Assembly (NCBI RefSeq): GCF_040712315.1
Contig: NC_134014.1
Location: 38,677,634-38,741,633, forward strand
Length of the DNA stretch: 64,000 nt
Origin: Castanea sativa
Lineage: Eukaryota; Streptophyta; Magnoliopsida; Fagales; Fagaceae
Direction of reading: 5' to 3'
Made by a program: the position numbers and the translations under genes. Below, piece by piece: positions 33,370-44,873 of the stretch. Position 1 is the stretch's first letter; each line of letters opens with the position of its first letter. Below the pieces are notes generated by a model. That model made no database searches. It saw nothing but the letters and a program-made list of their open reading frames with translations, and was not told the origin of the DNA.

Positions 33370-34052
33370 CCGCAGACTCCCTTATGCAGTTCGGCTAACA
33401 GTTCTTTAGCCTGGCTAGGGCGAAGGCACTGCAGGTATAGCCCTTCGAATGATCTGCGATATAGCTTCCAGTCGGCAGATAACCAGTACCGAGCGGAAGT
33501 TCGCTGTACTCTGGCTACCTCTTTCTCATCTTCCGGGGCTCGATCTTCTGAAAGGAAGTCGATGATTGGATCCATCCAGCACTTCTCGGCTTCAGTGACC
33601 TGTAGAATCAGTGTCCTGGTGGCAATACTTGGCTCGGGCACCAACTCCACCCTGGTCAGCCGAGGTACCTCGTCAGCTATTGATGATGCTAGAGTTGCCA
33701 AAGAATCAGCGTGCCGATTCTGTCCCCGGGCTATCTGCTCGATCTTGACTGCCACAAAGTTACCCATCATCTGTTTTGCTAGCCACGGATATTCTATCAT
33801 CCGGGGATCCTTGGCCTCGAAGTTCCCTTGGACCTAACTTACTACGAGGAGGGAGTCCGAGTATATTTCTACCTCCTTTGCCCCCAAATCCGTGACAACC
33901 CTTAGTCCTGCTAGTAGAGCCTCATATTCGGCCTCACTATTAGAAGCCCTAAAGCCTAACTTGAATGAGTGTTCTAGCTTCAGATCTTCCGGGGTGATGA
34001 CCACGATCCCTGCCCCTGCTCCAGCCGCATTGGACACTCCGTCCACAAACAC
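33370..34052 (-). pseudogene. Gypsy second RNase H and truncated integrase start
   Basis: 33834-34052 reads MFVDGVSNAAGAGAGIV...SEAEYEALLAGL...YSDSLLVV, an RNase H with its catalytic Asp and Glu, ending at a TAG. The following frame (33370-33800) continues with KIEQIARGQNRHADSLATLAS, then a linker and LLAELHKGVCG, the beginning of the integrase HHCC zinc finger, where the deletion cuts in. The open frame runs on meaninglessly into the LTR stub to 33177. Confidence 0.88.
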
Positions 34053-34149
34053 CTTCCATGGCTTGACTTCTACTATAAGGTTATGTCCATACCTCTCGGC
34101 GAAAACTCGGTAATAAAATCCACAAGTACCTGTCCCTTCACTGAGTTCC

Positions 34150-35569
34150 TCAGATTGTATCTAATGTCAAAGGAGCCCAGTCGAGTCCCCACTTGGCTAT
34201 CCTCCCCATAAAGTCAGATCTCCTCAACAATGACTGGAGCGGGTACTCGGTCAAGACGTGGACTGTGTGGGCCTGAAAATAATGGGGTAATTTTCGGGTG
34301 GAGTGCACAAGTGTCAGCACCAGTTTTTCCAGTGGTAAGTACCTGGTCTCCACGTCGACTAGCGTCTTGCTGATGTAATAAATCGGGAGTTGTGCACCAT
34401 TATCCCTCAGTAGTACGGCGCTCGCTGCGTGCTCGAATACTGAGAGGTACATGTACAAGTCTTCTCTCGGTTCTAGGGCTGACAATGTCAGTACCCGGCC
34501 AAGGTAATCCTTTAGATCTTGGAAGGCCCTGTCACACTCCTCGTCCCACTGGAACCCCCTCCACTTCTTCAGAAGTTGGTAAAAAGGCTGGCATCGATCA
34601 GCGAACTTGGAAATAAATCGGTTGAGAATAGCCAGCATACCAGTAAGCTTTTGAACCTCTTTCGGATTGCCCGACGGTTTGAGACATTTCACAACTTCAA
34701 TTTGATCGGAGCTGACTTCTATCCCCCGTTCAGTAATCAAATAACCCAGGAACCTGCCGGATCCAACCCCGAATGCACACTTATCAGCGTTGAGGCGCAG
34801 CCGGTGTCGTCGGAGTATCTCGAACACTTCTTTCAGGTCGCCAACGTGCTGTCCTTCTTGCTTGCTCTTTATCACCATGTCATCAATGTATACTTCCACC
34901 GTCCGTCCAATCTTATCCCTAAACATCATCGTCATCATTCGTTAATAAGTGACTCCCGCATTCTTCAAACCGAACAGCATCACGATATAGTGGTAGTTAG
35001 CATCGGGCGTTAAAAATGCCGTCTTCTCCTAGTCTTCGGCAACTAGGGAAATCTAGTGATAGCCCTGGAAAGCATCAAGGAAACTCATTCTCGAGTGCCC
35101 GCACGTAGCGTCCACAATTGGTCGATTTTTGGCATCGAAAACGAATCCTTCGGACATGCTCGGTTCAGATCGGTAAAATCAACACAAACTCTCCACTTGC
35201 CGCTCTTCTTTTTCACGACCACGTGTTTGCGAACCATTCTGAAAAGAATGTTTCCTTTATGGCCCCCGCCTCTCTCAGCTTCCCCACTTCTTGTTTGACG
35301 GCTTCCACATGCTCCTTAGGAGACCTTCTCGGTCTCTGTTTCTTGGGGGGGCACAGAGGATCCACATTCAGCTTGTGAACTATGAACTCGAGGTCGACAC
35401 TAAGCACCTCATATGGATTCCATGCAAACACATCCACGTTTTGTATGAGGAACAGTAGTAGCTGCACCCTTTCCCCATCGTTCAAGCCTGCCCCTATCTG
35501 AATACTCCTTTCACTTCCCGGTAAGATCTTTACGCTTACCAAATCCTCGGCAGCGTTGGTCCCCTCCAC
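34150..35569 (-). pseudogene. Gypsy reverse transcriptase and first RNase H (broken)
   Basis: The frame at 35213-35569 carries the pre-RT segment (DVFAWNPYE, HKLNVDP, EVGKLREAGAIKE). 34150-34938 carries the catalytic VYIDDMVIKSK, the thumb (FLGYLITERGIE) and the connected RNase H region (ALEPREDLYMYL...RYLPLEKL). The pieces between 34938 and 35213 are out of frame or stopped; a TAA lies just upstream of MMTMMFRDK. Confidence 0.9.
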
Positions 35570-35587
35570 TTGGGGATTCTGTAATTG

Positions 35588-36235
35588 CTATAGGGGTGCC
35601 TTCTCGGCTGATTCCTTCTTTTCTGTTTGTTTGATTGCCGTGGCTACCAAACACTGTTTAGCCGCTTGCTGATCACCCCTTATTACTGTAATCCCTTCAT
35701 CAGTTCGGAACTTGACTTTTACATGCAAGGTGGACGACACAGCCCCTATGTCATGTATCCATGGCCTTTCGAATATTGCTGTGTACGGTGAGAAAGAGGC
35801 GACCACTATGAACGTCACCATTACCTCCCTGCCTCCCATGATAACTGGGAGCGAAATCTGCCCTTCTGGAATCACCATATGCCCATCGAATCCCATTAAA
35901 GGTGTATCATACTTGGATAAGTCCCCCTTTTTCAAGCCGAGCCCCCTGTATAGGTCCGGGTACATTACATCTACGCCACTCCCTTGATCCATCATTATTC
36001 TCTTCACTATAAACCCCCTTATTTGAGCCATGACTATTAAAGCATCGTGGTGGGGCTGAGCAGTACCTTCCAGGTTGTCATCGTCGAACGCAATGGGTTG
36101 TCTACTGTACCTCGGCTTCTTACTCGGGGGTTGTTTGCTCACGCTTCCTTTCGCTGACACCACAATCAACATCCATTTTGCTGTGGGTGCTCTAATCGCC
36201 CTCGGTGCGGCGTGGATGACCTCTATCACTCCCAA
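35588..36235 (-). pseudogene. Gypsy aspartic protease region
   Basis: Contains IMMDQGSGVDVMYPDLY, where the usual catalytic Asp-Thr/Ser-Gly is represented as DQGSG as in Tat elements, followed by LMGFDGH and FIVV.SPYTAI..RPW. The frame ends at a TAG at 35588 at a position likely to have been Gln. Confidence 0.85.
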
Positions 36236-36299
36236 AGGGGGTAGGAGAGGGTTTCGATGCAGCCGATCAGCCTATCCGGTCTCTTGATTCCCAGTCTCC

Positions 36300-37660
36300 A
36301 CCAGAAACTCTTTCAAATGCCCCACCTTCACCAACTATTCCAGGTGATCTTTCAACACCCTACACTGCTCGGTGGTGTGCCCTTTATCCCTATGATAGGA
36401 GCAATACAAATTCTGGTTTCTTCTTGACGGGTCGCCCGCCATCCTGTTCGGTCGCTTAAAATACGGCTCATTTTTTATCCTATTAATGATGCGGTGTACG
36501 GGCTCCTTGAACGTCGCGTTGACTCTCCCAACCGCAGGGTCGGGCTCTTGAATTCTCAAATCCTTCCTGTGTCTAGGGTTGAAGCCGTTGTTCCGAGGAT
36601 AACTGATTATCGACTCCTTCCCTTTGGACTGTAGCCGATCATCTTCTAAGCGCTTGTACTCTTCGATACGCCTCATCAACTGCCTCATATCCTCGGAAGG
36701 CTTTAAGGTCAACGATTCTCTTAGCTCGGATTCTTCGGGTAGGCCCATCCAAAAGGTGCTCACCGCGATCTTTTCATTACCCCCGCCAATCTCGTTGTAC
36801 AACTCCTAGTACCGACTAGCGTAGTTGTGAAGGGTCTCTCCAGCCCCCATCTTCATTGATAGTAACGCGTCCACGGGTTGCGGCACCTGGCTGCAAGTCA
36901 TGAACCGCACTCCGAACTCCTAGATCAGTTCCGAAAAACTATGGATAAAGCCCTCCTTCAACCCGTTGAACCACCTCAAAGCAGTGAGCCCAAGGCTCGA
37001 GGGGAAAACCTTACACATCAATGCGTTGTTATGGGAGTGAAAGGACATCATCTGAATATAGTGACTTACATGTTCCACCGAGTCTGTCTTCCTAGTGTAG
37101 GAATTGAACGGTGGGCTTGCGAACCGGCTTGACATAGGCGCGCTCTCGATATCTCTAAAGAACGGAGACCGGGCAACTTGACACAATGCTCAGCTCATGG
37201 TATCCATGGCCGTGTTACGTAGTCGCTCAGCGTCGGGGGAAGTTGATTCACGGTCCGCATACTCTCGCGAGCGGTCGCGGTGCCTATGAGACCCGGATTG
37301 ATGAGATCCTGCCTCACAGTGATTCCTCACACTTACTGACCTTTCCCTTCATTCTCCCTAGTCCCTTCTCCTGCGTCGGCCCCGTGCTTGCAACTCCAAA
37401 TCCCTTATCGCCCTGCGCAGGCGCTCTAGCTCTTGGTCCTTCCGTTCAAGCTCCTGGTCTCTTCTGTCAAGGTGGCTGCAGCCCGAGGCGTCAGACATTG
37501 TCCGGAGGGTTTGGTACGACCCTTTTCCGGGCCCAGACTCTTCTACCTCCTCATGCCTTTTGTCCTCCTGCCTTTTTTGCCTCCTTTCTCGCCATGTAGA
37601 CCCTCGCGACGACCCTCTAGTGCCGCTCTCTGCATGGCTTCTCTGTCCGCTTCCAGACAT
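36300..37660 (-). pseudogene. Gypsy gag region (several frames)
   Basis: 37358-37660 starts MSGSGQRSHAESG and is rich in Arg/Glu. 36920-37186 has SPPFNSYTRKTDSVEHVSHY and ALRWFNGLKEGFIHSF, the Gag core. 36335-36802 holds ESELRESLTLKPSEDMRQLMRRIEEY and ends in a zinc-knuckle-like CSYHRDKGHTTEQC. Two stops separate the frames. Gag would form the virus-like particle coat. Confidence 0.88.
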
Positions 37661-37700
37661 CCTTACGAGCGTGCCAAGATAGCACCACAGCTACGTAGGA

Positions 37701-37720
37701 GTTTCCCACAGACGGCGCCA
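37701..37720 (-). other. Gypsy primer-binding site
   Basis: The - strand reads TGGCGCCGTCTGTGGGAAAC, two nucleotides inside the 5' LTR end. Its TGGCGCC start is what Tat/Athila-type elements use to pair with a tRNA 3' end. Confidence 0.9.
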
Positions 37721-37722
37721 AT

Positions 37723-38393
37723 TATGCGTTCCAAAATAGGGCTGCTAGGCCTTAGAGGAGTTTGGGCTCACAATCTATTTGTATAATGGGCTTTTGGATT
37801 TCCTACCATGGGTGGCGCTATGCTCGGCAGGCCCGTTTCCTGGGTCTCCCATCTTTTCTCACTAACTCTCCCCTTTCTTCCTTGGGGAGAATTGATATTA
37901 CTTTCTCTACTCTTTTCCCTCTGAAATTGCCAACCCCTCCAACTGAATCTTCCCTGCCTATTTATAGCCAAACTTAGTGGAACAATCATGATTATTCCCC
38001 TGGTGGGTGGAATGAGGGGTCCAATACTATTACCCATAAGTGGGAGTTTAGTTGGGAGTGGGAGGAAATGAGAGTGGCATTGGAACTGGCTCCACCGCTG
38101 GGTTTGATACTCGGCAGGGGCGTTTCCTAAGCAATGGAAGGGAGGTCCAATACCGTTTCATCTAAGTGGATGTTTGGTGGCGGGAAGGAGATAATGATAG
38201 TGGCGTTGGGACTAACCCCGCATGTAAGTTATGTGCTCAGCAAGGGCACGTCACAGGCTGCGTTAAGCACTCCGAGCTCAAAACTCTTGGACGGCACGTG
38301 CGTTACCATGTGTGATCAGCGCGGGGCTCTTATAAGAGTTAGTCTTCATGGGCCTTAGGGCGATTAGGCTTGACAGGGGGTGAGGCCCGTACA
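37723..38393 (-). repeat. Gypsy 5' LTR (671 bp)
   Basis: The + strand ends CCCGTACA next to the TSD. It contains the promoter on the - strand and an internal repeated phrase (CTCGGCAGG / CTCAGCAAGG; GTGGGA-type motifs). Only the portion up to about 37960 has a partner, at 33132-33369. Confidence 0.9.
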
Positions 38394-38398
38394 CTAAA

Positions 38399-38976
38399 TA
38401 TGTTAAAGGTTTAGAAATGTGAAGGAAAATGTTTCTCTACATCTGTATTCTGTTCTTTCAGCTAGTTTTTGTTCAATAAAGTTCATAGGTTTTCTTCTTA
38501 AAAAAAATGTTATGAAAGCGGTAGACCAACCAAGAAGATAACCTTACACAATTTGGGAATATATACCAAGTAAAATTTTGGTGTCTTTTCTCAAATAAAT
38601 TAATTAGCCAAATTTCACTTCAACAACAACAACAACAACAACAACAATAATAATAATGCGCCAATTTTCAAAAAACACAATTTTATATTTTAGATAAAGT
38701 TTAACTCCAAACTATTTTAAAGTACAACCTTCCAAACCGACTTAAGAGGCTAACATGTGTCAAAGTACTCGACTAAATTTAACCTTCAATTTCAAGATTC
38801 GGCATGTGAACTTGAAAGTGACAACATGAAGCTGCATTCGGCACCCCATGTAGAGAATTAATTGCTTGTACACTACATGGCACTCAATAGCCATGTGAAG
38901 GAGATGAAATGTCCTACAATTTTTTTATTTTTTTTTATTTTATACAAGATAAAATTTTTACTCTATCATAATCTAA

Positions 38977-39025
<49 letters not shown>

Positions 39026-40596
39026 AAACTTCCTTTTAGAGATTTGAACTCGGCCGTTATCCCCACACCCCACAAGCAGTTATACTTGTAGAGTGACTAC
39101 CGCACCAAGAGTGTGCGGTGATAAATTAAAATTTTTGGTAAGAACAGAAATTTGTCAAGTGGAAACAGAGAGTTAAAGCACCAAAATTTAGAGCCCGTTT
39201 GGTACACAAGTTTAAACACATGTATACATATTTTCAATTTTTAAACAACATTACACATATTTTTATACACTTTTTTACATACATATATTTAAAAAAATAA
39301 ATTTAAAATTATTATTTAAATACACGTATCAAACCGCCCTAAAAAAAACCTGCAGAGAGGGACTCTCCCGATATATTGCAACCGACTAAAAAAAGAAGAT
39401 ACTTCAGTTTTACCTTTATCCTCCGTGCAAAGTACACACGCCTGGACCTGAAGTACAGCTAATATATGCTATTTCCACAACTTCACTAGTGTATAAATGT
39501 GCAAATGTCTAAATAACTAGATATTCACGTAGGTCCAGTCTCAATTGTGATTGATAGCAACATAAAGGTTTGCTAACCAAGAATATATGCCGTGGGGATT
39601 TGAAAGTTTGAAAATTAAAATGTCGATCCTGTATTTTAACATAAACACCCCTCTTGAATCAAATCATACAAATTTATTTTTGTCGATATTTCTTTGCGAT
39701 GTGGAGCCTCATTTTTGTGATTATCCATGCGAATTAACTAATACTTTTTCTTAAGCTAACTTTAATAAAATTGGTGACCTTTTAATTTAGCCACTTACAT
39801 TGCATCTTTATGTAATGGCCAATCAAGAATTTGATTGCACTTTACACTTCTTTGTGGTAAAATACTGAAAAATAATGGAAGAAATTTTAGGTGAAGAAAA
39901 AAAAAACAATTAAAAGGTTACGATCGACTTTATTGACAAATAATAATTAAAAGGTAACTGGGTAAGTTACAGTCCTTAATTATTTTTATTTCCAAAAAAA
40001 AAATTGAAAGAGGATTTGATGAAGATTTTATGCTACAAGTGAATTGTACGCAAAAACTCAGCTCAAAAGGAATAGTTTGACCTAATTAGATCACCAAAAG
40101 AAAATATGGAAAACCATGATTAAGCTCAATACACTTAATTAACATTTTCTGCTAGCTGTAGAAAAAAAACAGGCATAAAACAAAATGCACGTCATTTTCA
40201 AAACCTTGGGCACCTTCGTATGTCTTAGTCCAACCAACCAGCCCCACTGAGATTGGCTTGCTGCCCAAGAAGGGCACTTATATAGTGCTTCCATATGCTC
40301 TAAATGCTGATTATACCCCACCTCTCACCTGTGAGCGCATGTGCAACTTCATCGTAGCTTCCTATTGTTCTTATCCTCTTTGACATATCAAAAGCAAAAA
40401 AAAGAAGAATATATACCCTCCATTTTAAAAAAGAAACAAGCAAAACTGGTTACTGTACTTTTTTTTTTTTCTTACAACACTTTTGTGATATACACTGTGT
40501 ACGTACAAAATGTAGTCACCCTCACTCACTAATTCTAGAACTCACAAGTCACAAGTAACTATGTATAGTGTATACCAGTTTAGTTTGAAAAAAAAA
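38399..40596. other. Intergenic DNA with microsatellites and one MITE
   Basis: (CAA)n(TAA)n at about 38622-38657, a (TA)n tract at about 38977-39022, and a hAT-like foldback at 39191-39342. The - strand frame at 40139-40321 is not supported as a gene. Confidence 0.6.
39191..39342 (+). mobile_element. hAT-like foldback MITE, copy 2
   Basis: The left end (GAGCCCGTTTGGTAC) and right end (GTATCAAACCGCCCT) are inverted repeats of about 15 bp. The interior has AACAACATTACACATATTTTTATAC like the copies at 7200 and 45416. No convincing TSD. Confidence 0.6.
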
Positions 40597-40601
40597 AAAA
40601 T

Positions 40602-40776
40602 TGTTAACATATATAATGTTGTGGGCTTTAGGCCCAACTAGTTTACTTGTTTAGCACTCTTACTTGTACTACACTCATATTTACTTGTACTGCACTCATA
40701 TGCCTCCTATATAAAGGCACTCATGTATATTCTTTCAGTGAGAAATACAATACTATTAAATTCAGTATTTCTAACA
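40602..40776 (+). repeat. Copia 5' LTR (175 bp)
   Basis: TG...CA ends, TATA box TATATAAA at 40708-40715, and an internal tandem repeat of TACTTGTACT[AG]CACTCATAT just before it. The first ~50 bp differ strongly from the 3' LTR; the rest is nearly identical. Confidence 0.93.
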
Positions 40777-40789
40777 TGGTATCAGAGCC
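40777..40789 (+). other. Copia primer-binding site (initiator Met tRNA)
   Basis: TGGTATCAGAGCC directly after the 5' LTR. Confidence 0.96.
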
Positions 40790-41084
40790 ACTGCTCTGAC
40801 CTTTTCTTAGCAGTCTTGTTTTTATTGGTGTAACTCCGTTCTCACATCGCTTCCGCGTCACAACAACTGCGCATGACCTTTCGCCGTTGAACCTTCGAAG
40901 TCTTCAAGACATCGTCCTCGGGTTCTGACCTGCGGCCGCCGTTGAGGAGTCCGAACACCGCAAAGACCACTGCCTTTTTCGGCATCGCCGTGAATATTGC
41001 TCCGAAAAATTTTCCGAAGGTACCACGAAGATCGTCTTGCTCCGATCTATCTTTTTCGTGAAAACCTCACAGTTATCGGAGTCT

Positions 41085-41306
41085 CCACGCGCCCTCACGC
41101 GCCGCCAGAAGTTTCTGCACTGCAGTTCACGCACCCACGCGCCGCCACGCGCCGAACCGAGCCGCCACGCGCTGCCACGCGCCGCCACGTGCCTGCTCAC
41201 GCGCCTCCACGCGCCATACTGATCCTGCTGACGTCAGCCCTAGCCACGTCAGCCTGCCACGTCAGCTACCGTTGACCGTTGACCGTTGACTTTTCTGGAG
41301 TTGACT
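41085..41306 (+). promoter_or_regulatory. GC-rich leader with bZIP- and WRKY-type motif cluster
   Basis: A CACGCGCC-rich block (about 41085-41215) has many CGCG cores. Then come TGACGTCA at 41229-41236, CACGTCA at 41245-41251 and 41258-41264, and TTGAC[CT] at 41272-41277, 41279-41284, 41286-41291 and 41301-41306. TGACG/ACGTCA are bZIP sites and TTGAC[CT] is the WRKY W-box. It lies in the transcribed leader of the Copia element. Regulatory use is inference. Confidence 0.4.
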
Positions 41307-41439
41307 TTTTCAGTCCAGGTTCTCCTTACTCAGTTTTTCGCGTAGATTTCATTTTTGCAATCCATTTTTGCATATTTTGCTTCTAAATAAAGAATAAGGA
41401 CAGGTCTTCTTCCTTTTGCAACAATCATCACAGACAATC

Positions 41440-42280
41440 TAGTAAACGCTTTTGCAATTTTTGCAAACGTTTTGGCCATAATATTGAGACTTGCTCGCAA
41501 TGATAATCGATGTTGTTTCAGGTTCTTCTGCCACTATTGCTAACATTGAGAGTGTCCAACCAATGGCTCCCGTCTTTGCACAGTCTAAGTCTTCAGGTCG
41601 CACTTTCACCATGACCACATATGACCTTAAAAACATCATCGTCAATGTCATTCGTATGGTTGGTAATGCATCTTATTCCTCTTCTCTCTCAGCTTTGTCC
41701 GAAATGTCTCCTTCCTCTTGGCTTATGGATTCTGCTTGTTGCAATCACATGACACCTCACTCGTCCTTATTTTCTGAACTTAAACCTGCACCACACCCTC
41801 TTACTATTCGCACAACAAATGGTTCCACAATTTCTGGTCATAATATGGGTTTCGTTTCAACCTCCAACTTCTCCGTTTCTGGGGTCTTTAATGTTCCTGA
41901 CCTTTCTTACAATTTGTTTTCTGTGGGACAATTAGCCGAGTTAGGTTATCGAATCATATTTGATTATTCTGGGTGTATTGTGCAGGATCCAAGGACCTGA
42001 GACCGTGAGCTAGGGACCGGTCCCAGAGTTGGGCGTATGTTTCCTGTGGACAACCTTCGTCTTCCACTTGTTGCTCTTGTTTCTATTGCCGCAGCTGCTG
42101 CGGTTTCCTCTATTCCTTCTCTTGTTCTTTGGCATGCTCGACTTGGTCACGCATCTTCTTCCCGTGTACAAAAATTGGCTTCTAGAGGTTTGCTAGGTTC
42201 AGTGTCTACAGAAAATTTTGATTGTGTTTCATGTCAATTAGGAAAACAGCACGGCTTTGCCTTTCAATTCTAGTGAATCT
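41440..42280 (+). pseudogene. Copia zinc knuckle, protease and pre-integrase remnants
   Basis: About 41444-41497 reads CNFCKRFGHNIETC, a CCHC knuckle, followed by an in-frame TGA. 41491-42000 contains the protease active site WLMDSACCNHMT and LYNLFSVGQLAELGY. 42037-42273 contains VLWHARLGHASSSRVQKLASRG and the CVSCQLGKQ zinc-finger motif of the pre-integrase domain. Confidence 0.88.
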
Positions 42281-43440
42281 ATATCCACTGATAGATCTTT
42301 GACCTTATTCATTATGATGTTTGGGGACCTTCCTCGTCTCTAGTATTGGTGGATCTCGATATTTTGTTGTCTTTGTTGATGATTACTCTCGCTATAGTTT
42401 GGATCTTTAATATGAAACATCGTTCTAATTATTGCAAGTGTATTCTAATTTTGCAAAAATGGTTGAAACTCAATTTTCTAAACGTATCAAAATTTTTCGT
42501 CTGATAATGCTCTTGAGTACACTCAATATGCTTTCCAAAGCGTTTTGCATTCCTATGGCCTGTTCATCAACTAACTTGTCCGGGTACCTCTCAAAATGGT
42601 AGAGCCGAACGAAAACTTCGTCATATTCTTGATCGTTCGTACTCTTCTTCTCTGCCAAAGTTCTGCTCCTTTTTGGGGCGAAGCCGTCTTCATGCGTCGT
42701 TCATACTATTAATCGCATTCCGATCTGTCATCCAAAATCAAAACTCCATATGAGCGCCTTTTTGGGTCACCTCGAGGACTATCACCACCTACGCTCATTC
42801 GGCTCTGCTTGTTTCGTTCTTCTTGACCACATGAGCATAACAAACTTGAGCCTAGGTCAAGACTTTGTTGTTTTCTTGGTTATGGCGAAACTCAAAGGGG
42901 TATCGGTGTTATGATCCTATTTCTCATCGTCTTCGTGTCTCCCGCAATGTTGTCTTTTGGGAACATTGCCTCTTTGTCGAGCTCTCTCACTTCCGTGCTT
43001 CTTTATCTTCCTCTTCGTCTTAGATCTATTTCCGATGAGACGCAAATTCCTTCGGAAGCTGCCCCGACCCTCCTATAGCTGATCACGATCCTCTTGTAGC
43101 CGCTCTGATTCTCCTATTAACTTCTCTGTCCCACCACCACCGGAAATCCTTGATCCTTTCCTAGTTCCCCTTTTAATGAACGGGTGGAAGATGAACAGGT
43201 CGAAGACGAGCTACCCAACCTTGATCCTGGTTCCCTTGCTCTCTGTGAAGATCATGTACAAGACATTCCACCTCGTCACTCAACTCGGGTAAGGTCTATT
43301 CCTGCATTTACTTGACTATCATTGTTACACTTTGCCCCTTGCTACATTGCACGAGCCTCACACCTATCGTGAGGCTTCCACTGCCCCTTGATGGCAGAGT
43401 GCAAGGACAGAGGAACGTGATGCATTATCTAACACTCATA
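42280..43440 (+). pseudogene. Copia integrase remnant (many frameshifts)
   Basis: Short peptides in changing frames match the integrase core: YDVWGP-like, the DDYSR motif near 42380, a SDNALEY-like motif near 42500, CPGTSQNGRAERK near 42585, and a chromodomain-like linker. No frame longer than about 60 codons survives. Confidence 0.75.
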
Positions 43441-43448
43441 CTGGGGAC

Positions 43449-44873
43449 TTGGTCACTCTCCCCCCTGGGAAATCTGTAGTTGGTTGTAAATGGATCTACA
43501 AGATTAAGACTCGCTCGATGGGTCCATTGAGCGCTACAAAGCTCGTCTTGTTGCAAAAGGTTTTACACGGGAGTATGGGATTGATTATGAAGAGAACTTT
43601 GCTCCGGTTGCTCGTATCTCATCTGTTCGTGCCCTCTGAGCCGTTGCCGCCGGTAAATGGGATCTTTTCCGGATGGATGTCAAAAATGCATTCCTTAATG
43701 GGGATTTGAGTGAAGAAGTTTATATGCAACCTCCTCTGGTCTCTGTTGAATCAAACAAGGTTTGTCACCTTCGACGTGCACTTTATGGCCTTAAACAAGC
43801 TCCACGTGCTTGGTTTGCCAAGTTCAGCTCTACCATCTCGTTTGGGTTACATGGCCAGTCATTATGATTCTGCCTTATTTCTTCGTCGCACTAACAAAGG
43901 CACTATTTTACTTCTCCTGTATGTGGATGATATGATCATAACTGGTGATGACCTTAGTGGCATTCAAGAACTCAAAGATTTTCTCTGTCGCTTTGAGATG
44001 AAAGATCTTGGACATCTCGGCTACTTCTTGGGTCTTGAAATCACTCATTCTACGATGGACTTTACATTACTCAAGCCAAGTATGCCTCTCGAACTCTTGT
44101 CTAGAGTTGGACTCACTGATAGCAAGAACTTTGACACTCCAGTCGAGCTTAATGCGCATCGACTCCCTCGGGGGGAAACCATTGTCTAATCCCTCTCTTT
44201 ACGAGACGCTTAGTTGGGACCTAGTTTATCTCACCTCACTCGTCCGGACATTTCCTATGATGTTCACCGGGTGAGCCAATATCCGTCGCTCCACGATCGA
44301 CTCACTATCTTTGACGTTGCACATTCTTCGGTACCTAAAGGGCACTCTCTTCCATGGTCTTTTCTACTCTGCTCGGTCTCCTTTTGTTCTCCGTGCATTT
44401 TCTGATGCTGATTGGGCAGGAGATCCCACTGATCGCAGGTCCACCATTGGTTATTGCTTTCTTCTTGGTTCTTCTCTGATTTCTTGGTGAAGCATGAAAC
44501 AAACTTACGTGGCCCGCTCTAGTGCGAGAGCGAATATCGTGCCCTTGGCGATACACACATCGAGCTTCTTTGGCTACGATGGCTTCTCAAAGACTTAGGT
44601 GTGTCGACATCCTCTGCTACTCCTCTTTATTGTGACAACAAAAGTGCCATTCATATTGCTCACAATGATGTCTTTCATGAACGGACTAAACACATCGAGA
44701 TCGATTGTCATTTTATCCGTTATCATCTTGTCCATGGTGCTCTCAAGCTAATCTCGGTCTCTACGGATCAACTTGCGGATATCTTCACCAAGTCACATCC
44801 TAAGGGACGCCTTCGTACTTTGGTTGACAACCTCAGTTGGTCTCACATCCACCTTGAGTTTGAAATTTGTTAA
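43449..44873 (+). pseudogene. Copia reverse transcriptase and RNase H remnant
   Basis: [10 protein letters not shown] at about 43484, [21 protein letters not shown] at about 43673, LKQAPRAWF, the catalytic LLLYVDDMIITGDD at about 43910-43950, DLGHLGYFLG, and in 44601-44873 LYCDNKSAIHIAHN, RTKHIEIDCHFIR and QLADIFTK. Frames are broken several times; the RNase H end frame is the longest intact part. Confidence 0.9.

Larger units (their letters stand above)
33132..38393 (-). mobile_element. Tat-like Ty3/gypsy retrotransposon, 3'-deleted, TSD CTAAA
   Basis: Flanked by CTAAA at 33127-33131 and 38394-38398. The full 5' LTR is 37723-38393 (671 bp); the 3' LTR is cut to 33132-33369. A 20-nt primer-binding site follows the 5' LTR. 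Domain order on the - strand is gag, protease, RT, RNase H and a second archaeal-type RNase H, then only the start of the integrase zinc finger. Order and the two RNase H domains indicate the Tat lineage. The deletion joins the integrase start to the LTR stub and removes the integrase core, polypurine tract and about 430 bp of LTR. Several in-frame stops also break the reading frames. Confidence 0.92.

Noticed and set aside
33177..33800. 207-codon continuous frame as a possible new gene
   Set aside because: It is gypsy RNase H/integrase sequence fused to the LTR stub by a deletion; a chimeric artefact of decay.
35056..35378. + strand frames opposite the gypsy RT and similar + strand frames across 33072-37977
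   Set aside because: Antisense shadows of the pol and gag frames.
40139..40321. 60-codon frame on the - strand with a start and ordinary composition
   Set aside because: No recognisable domain, contains a TATA-like sequence inside, and no splice partner found. Possibly part of a non-coding transcript, but unsupported.
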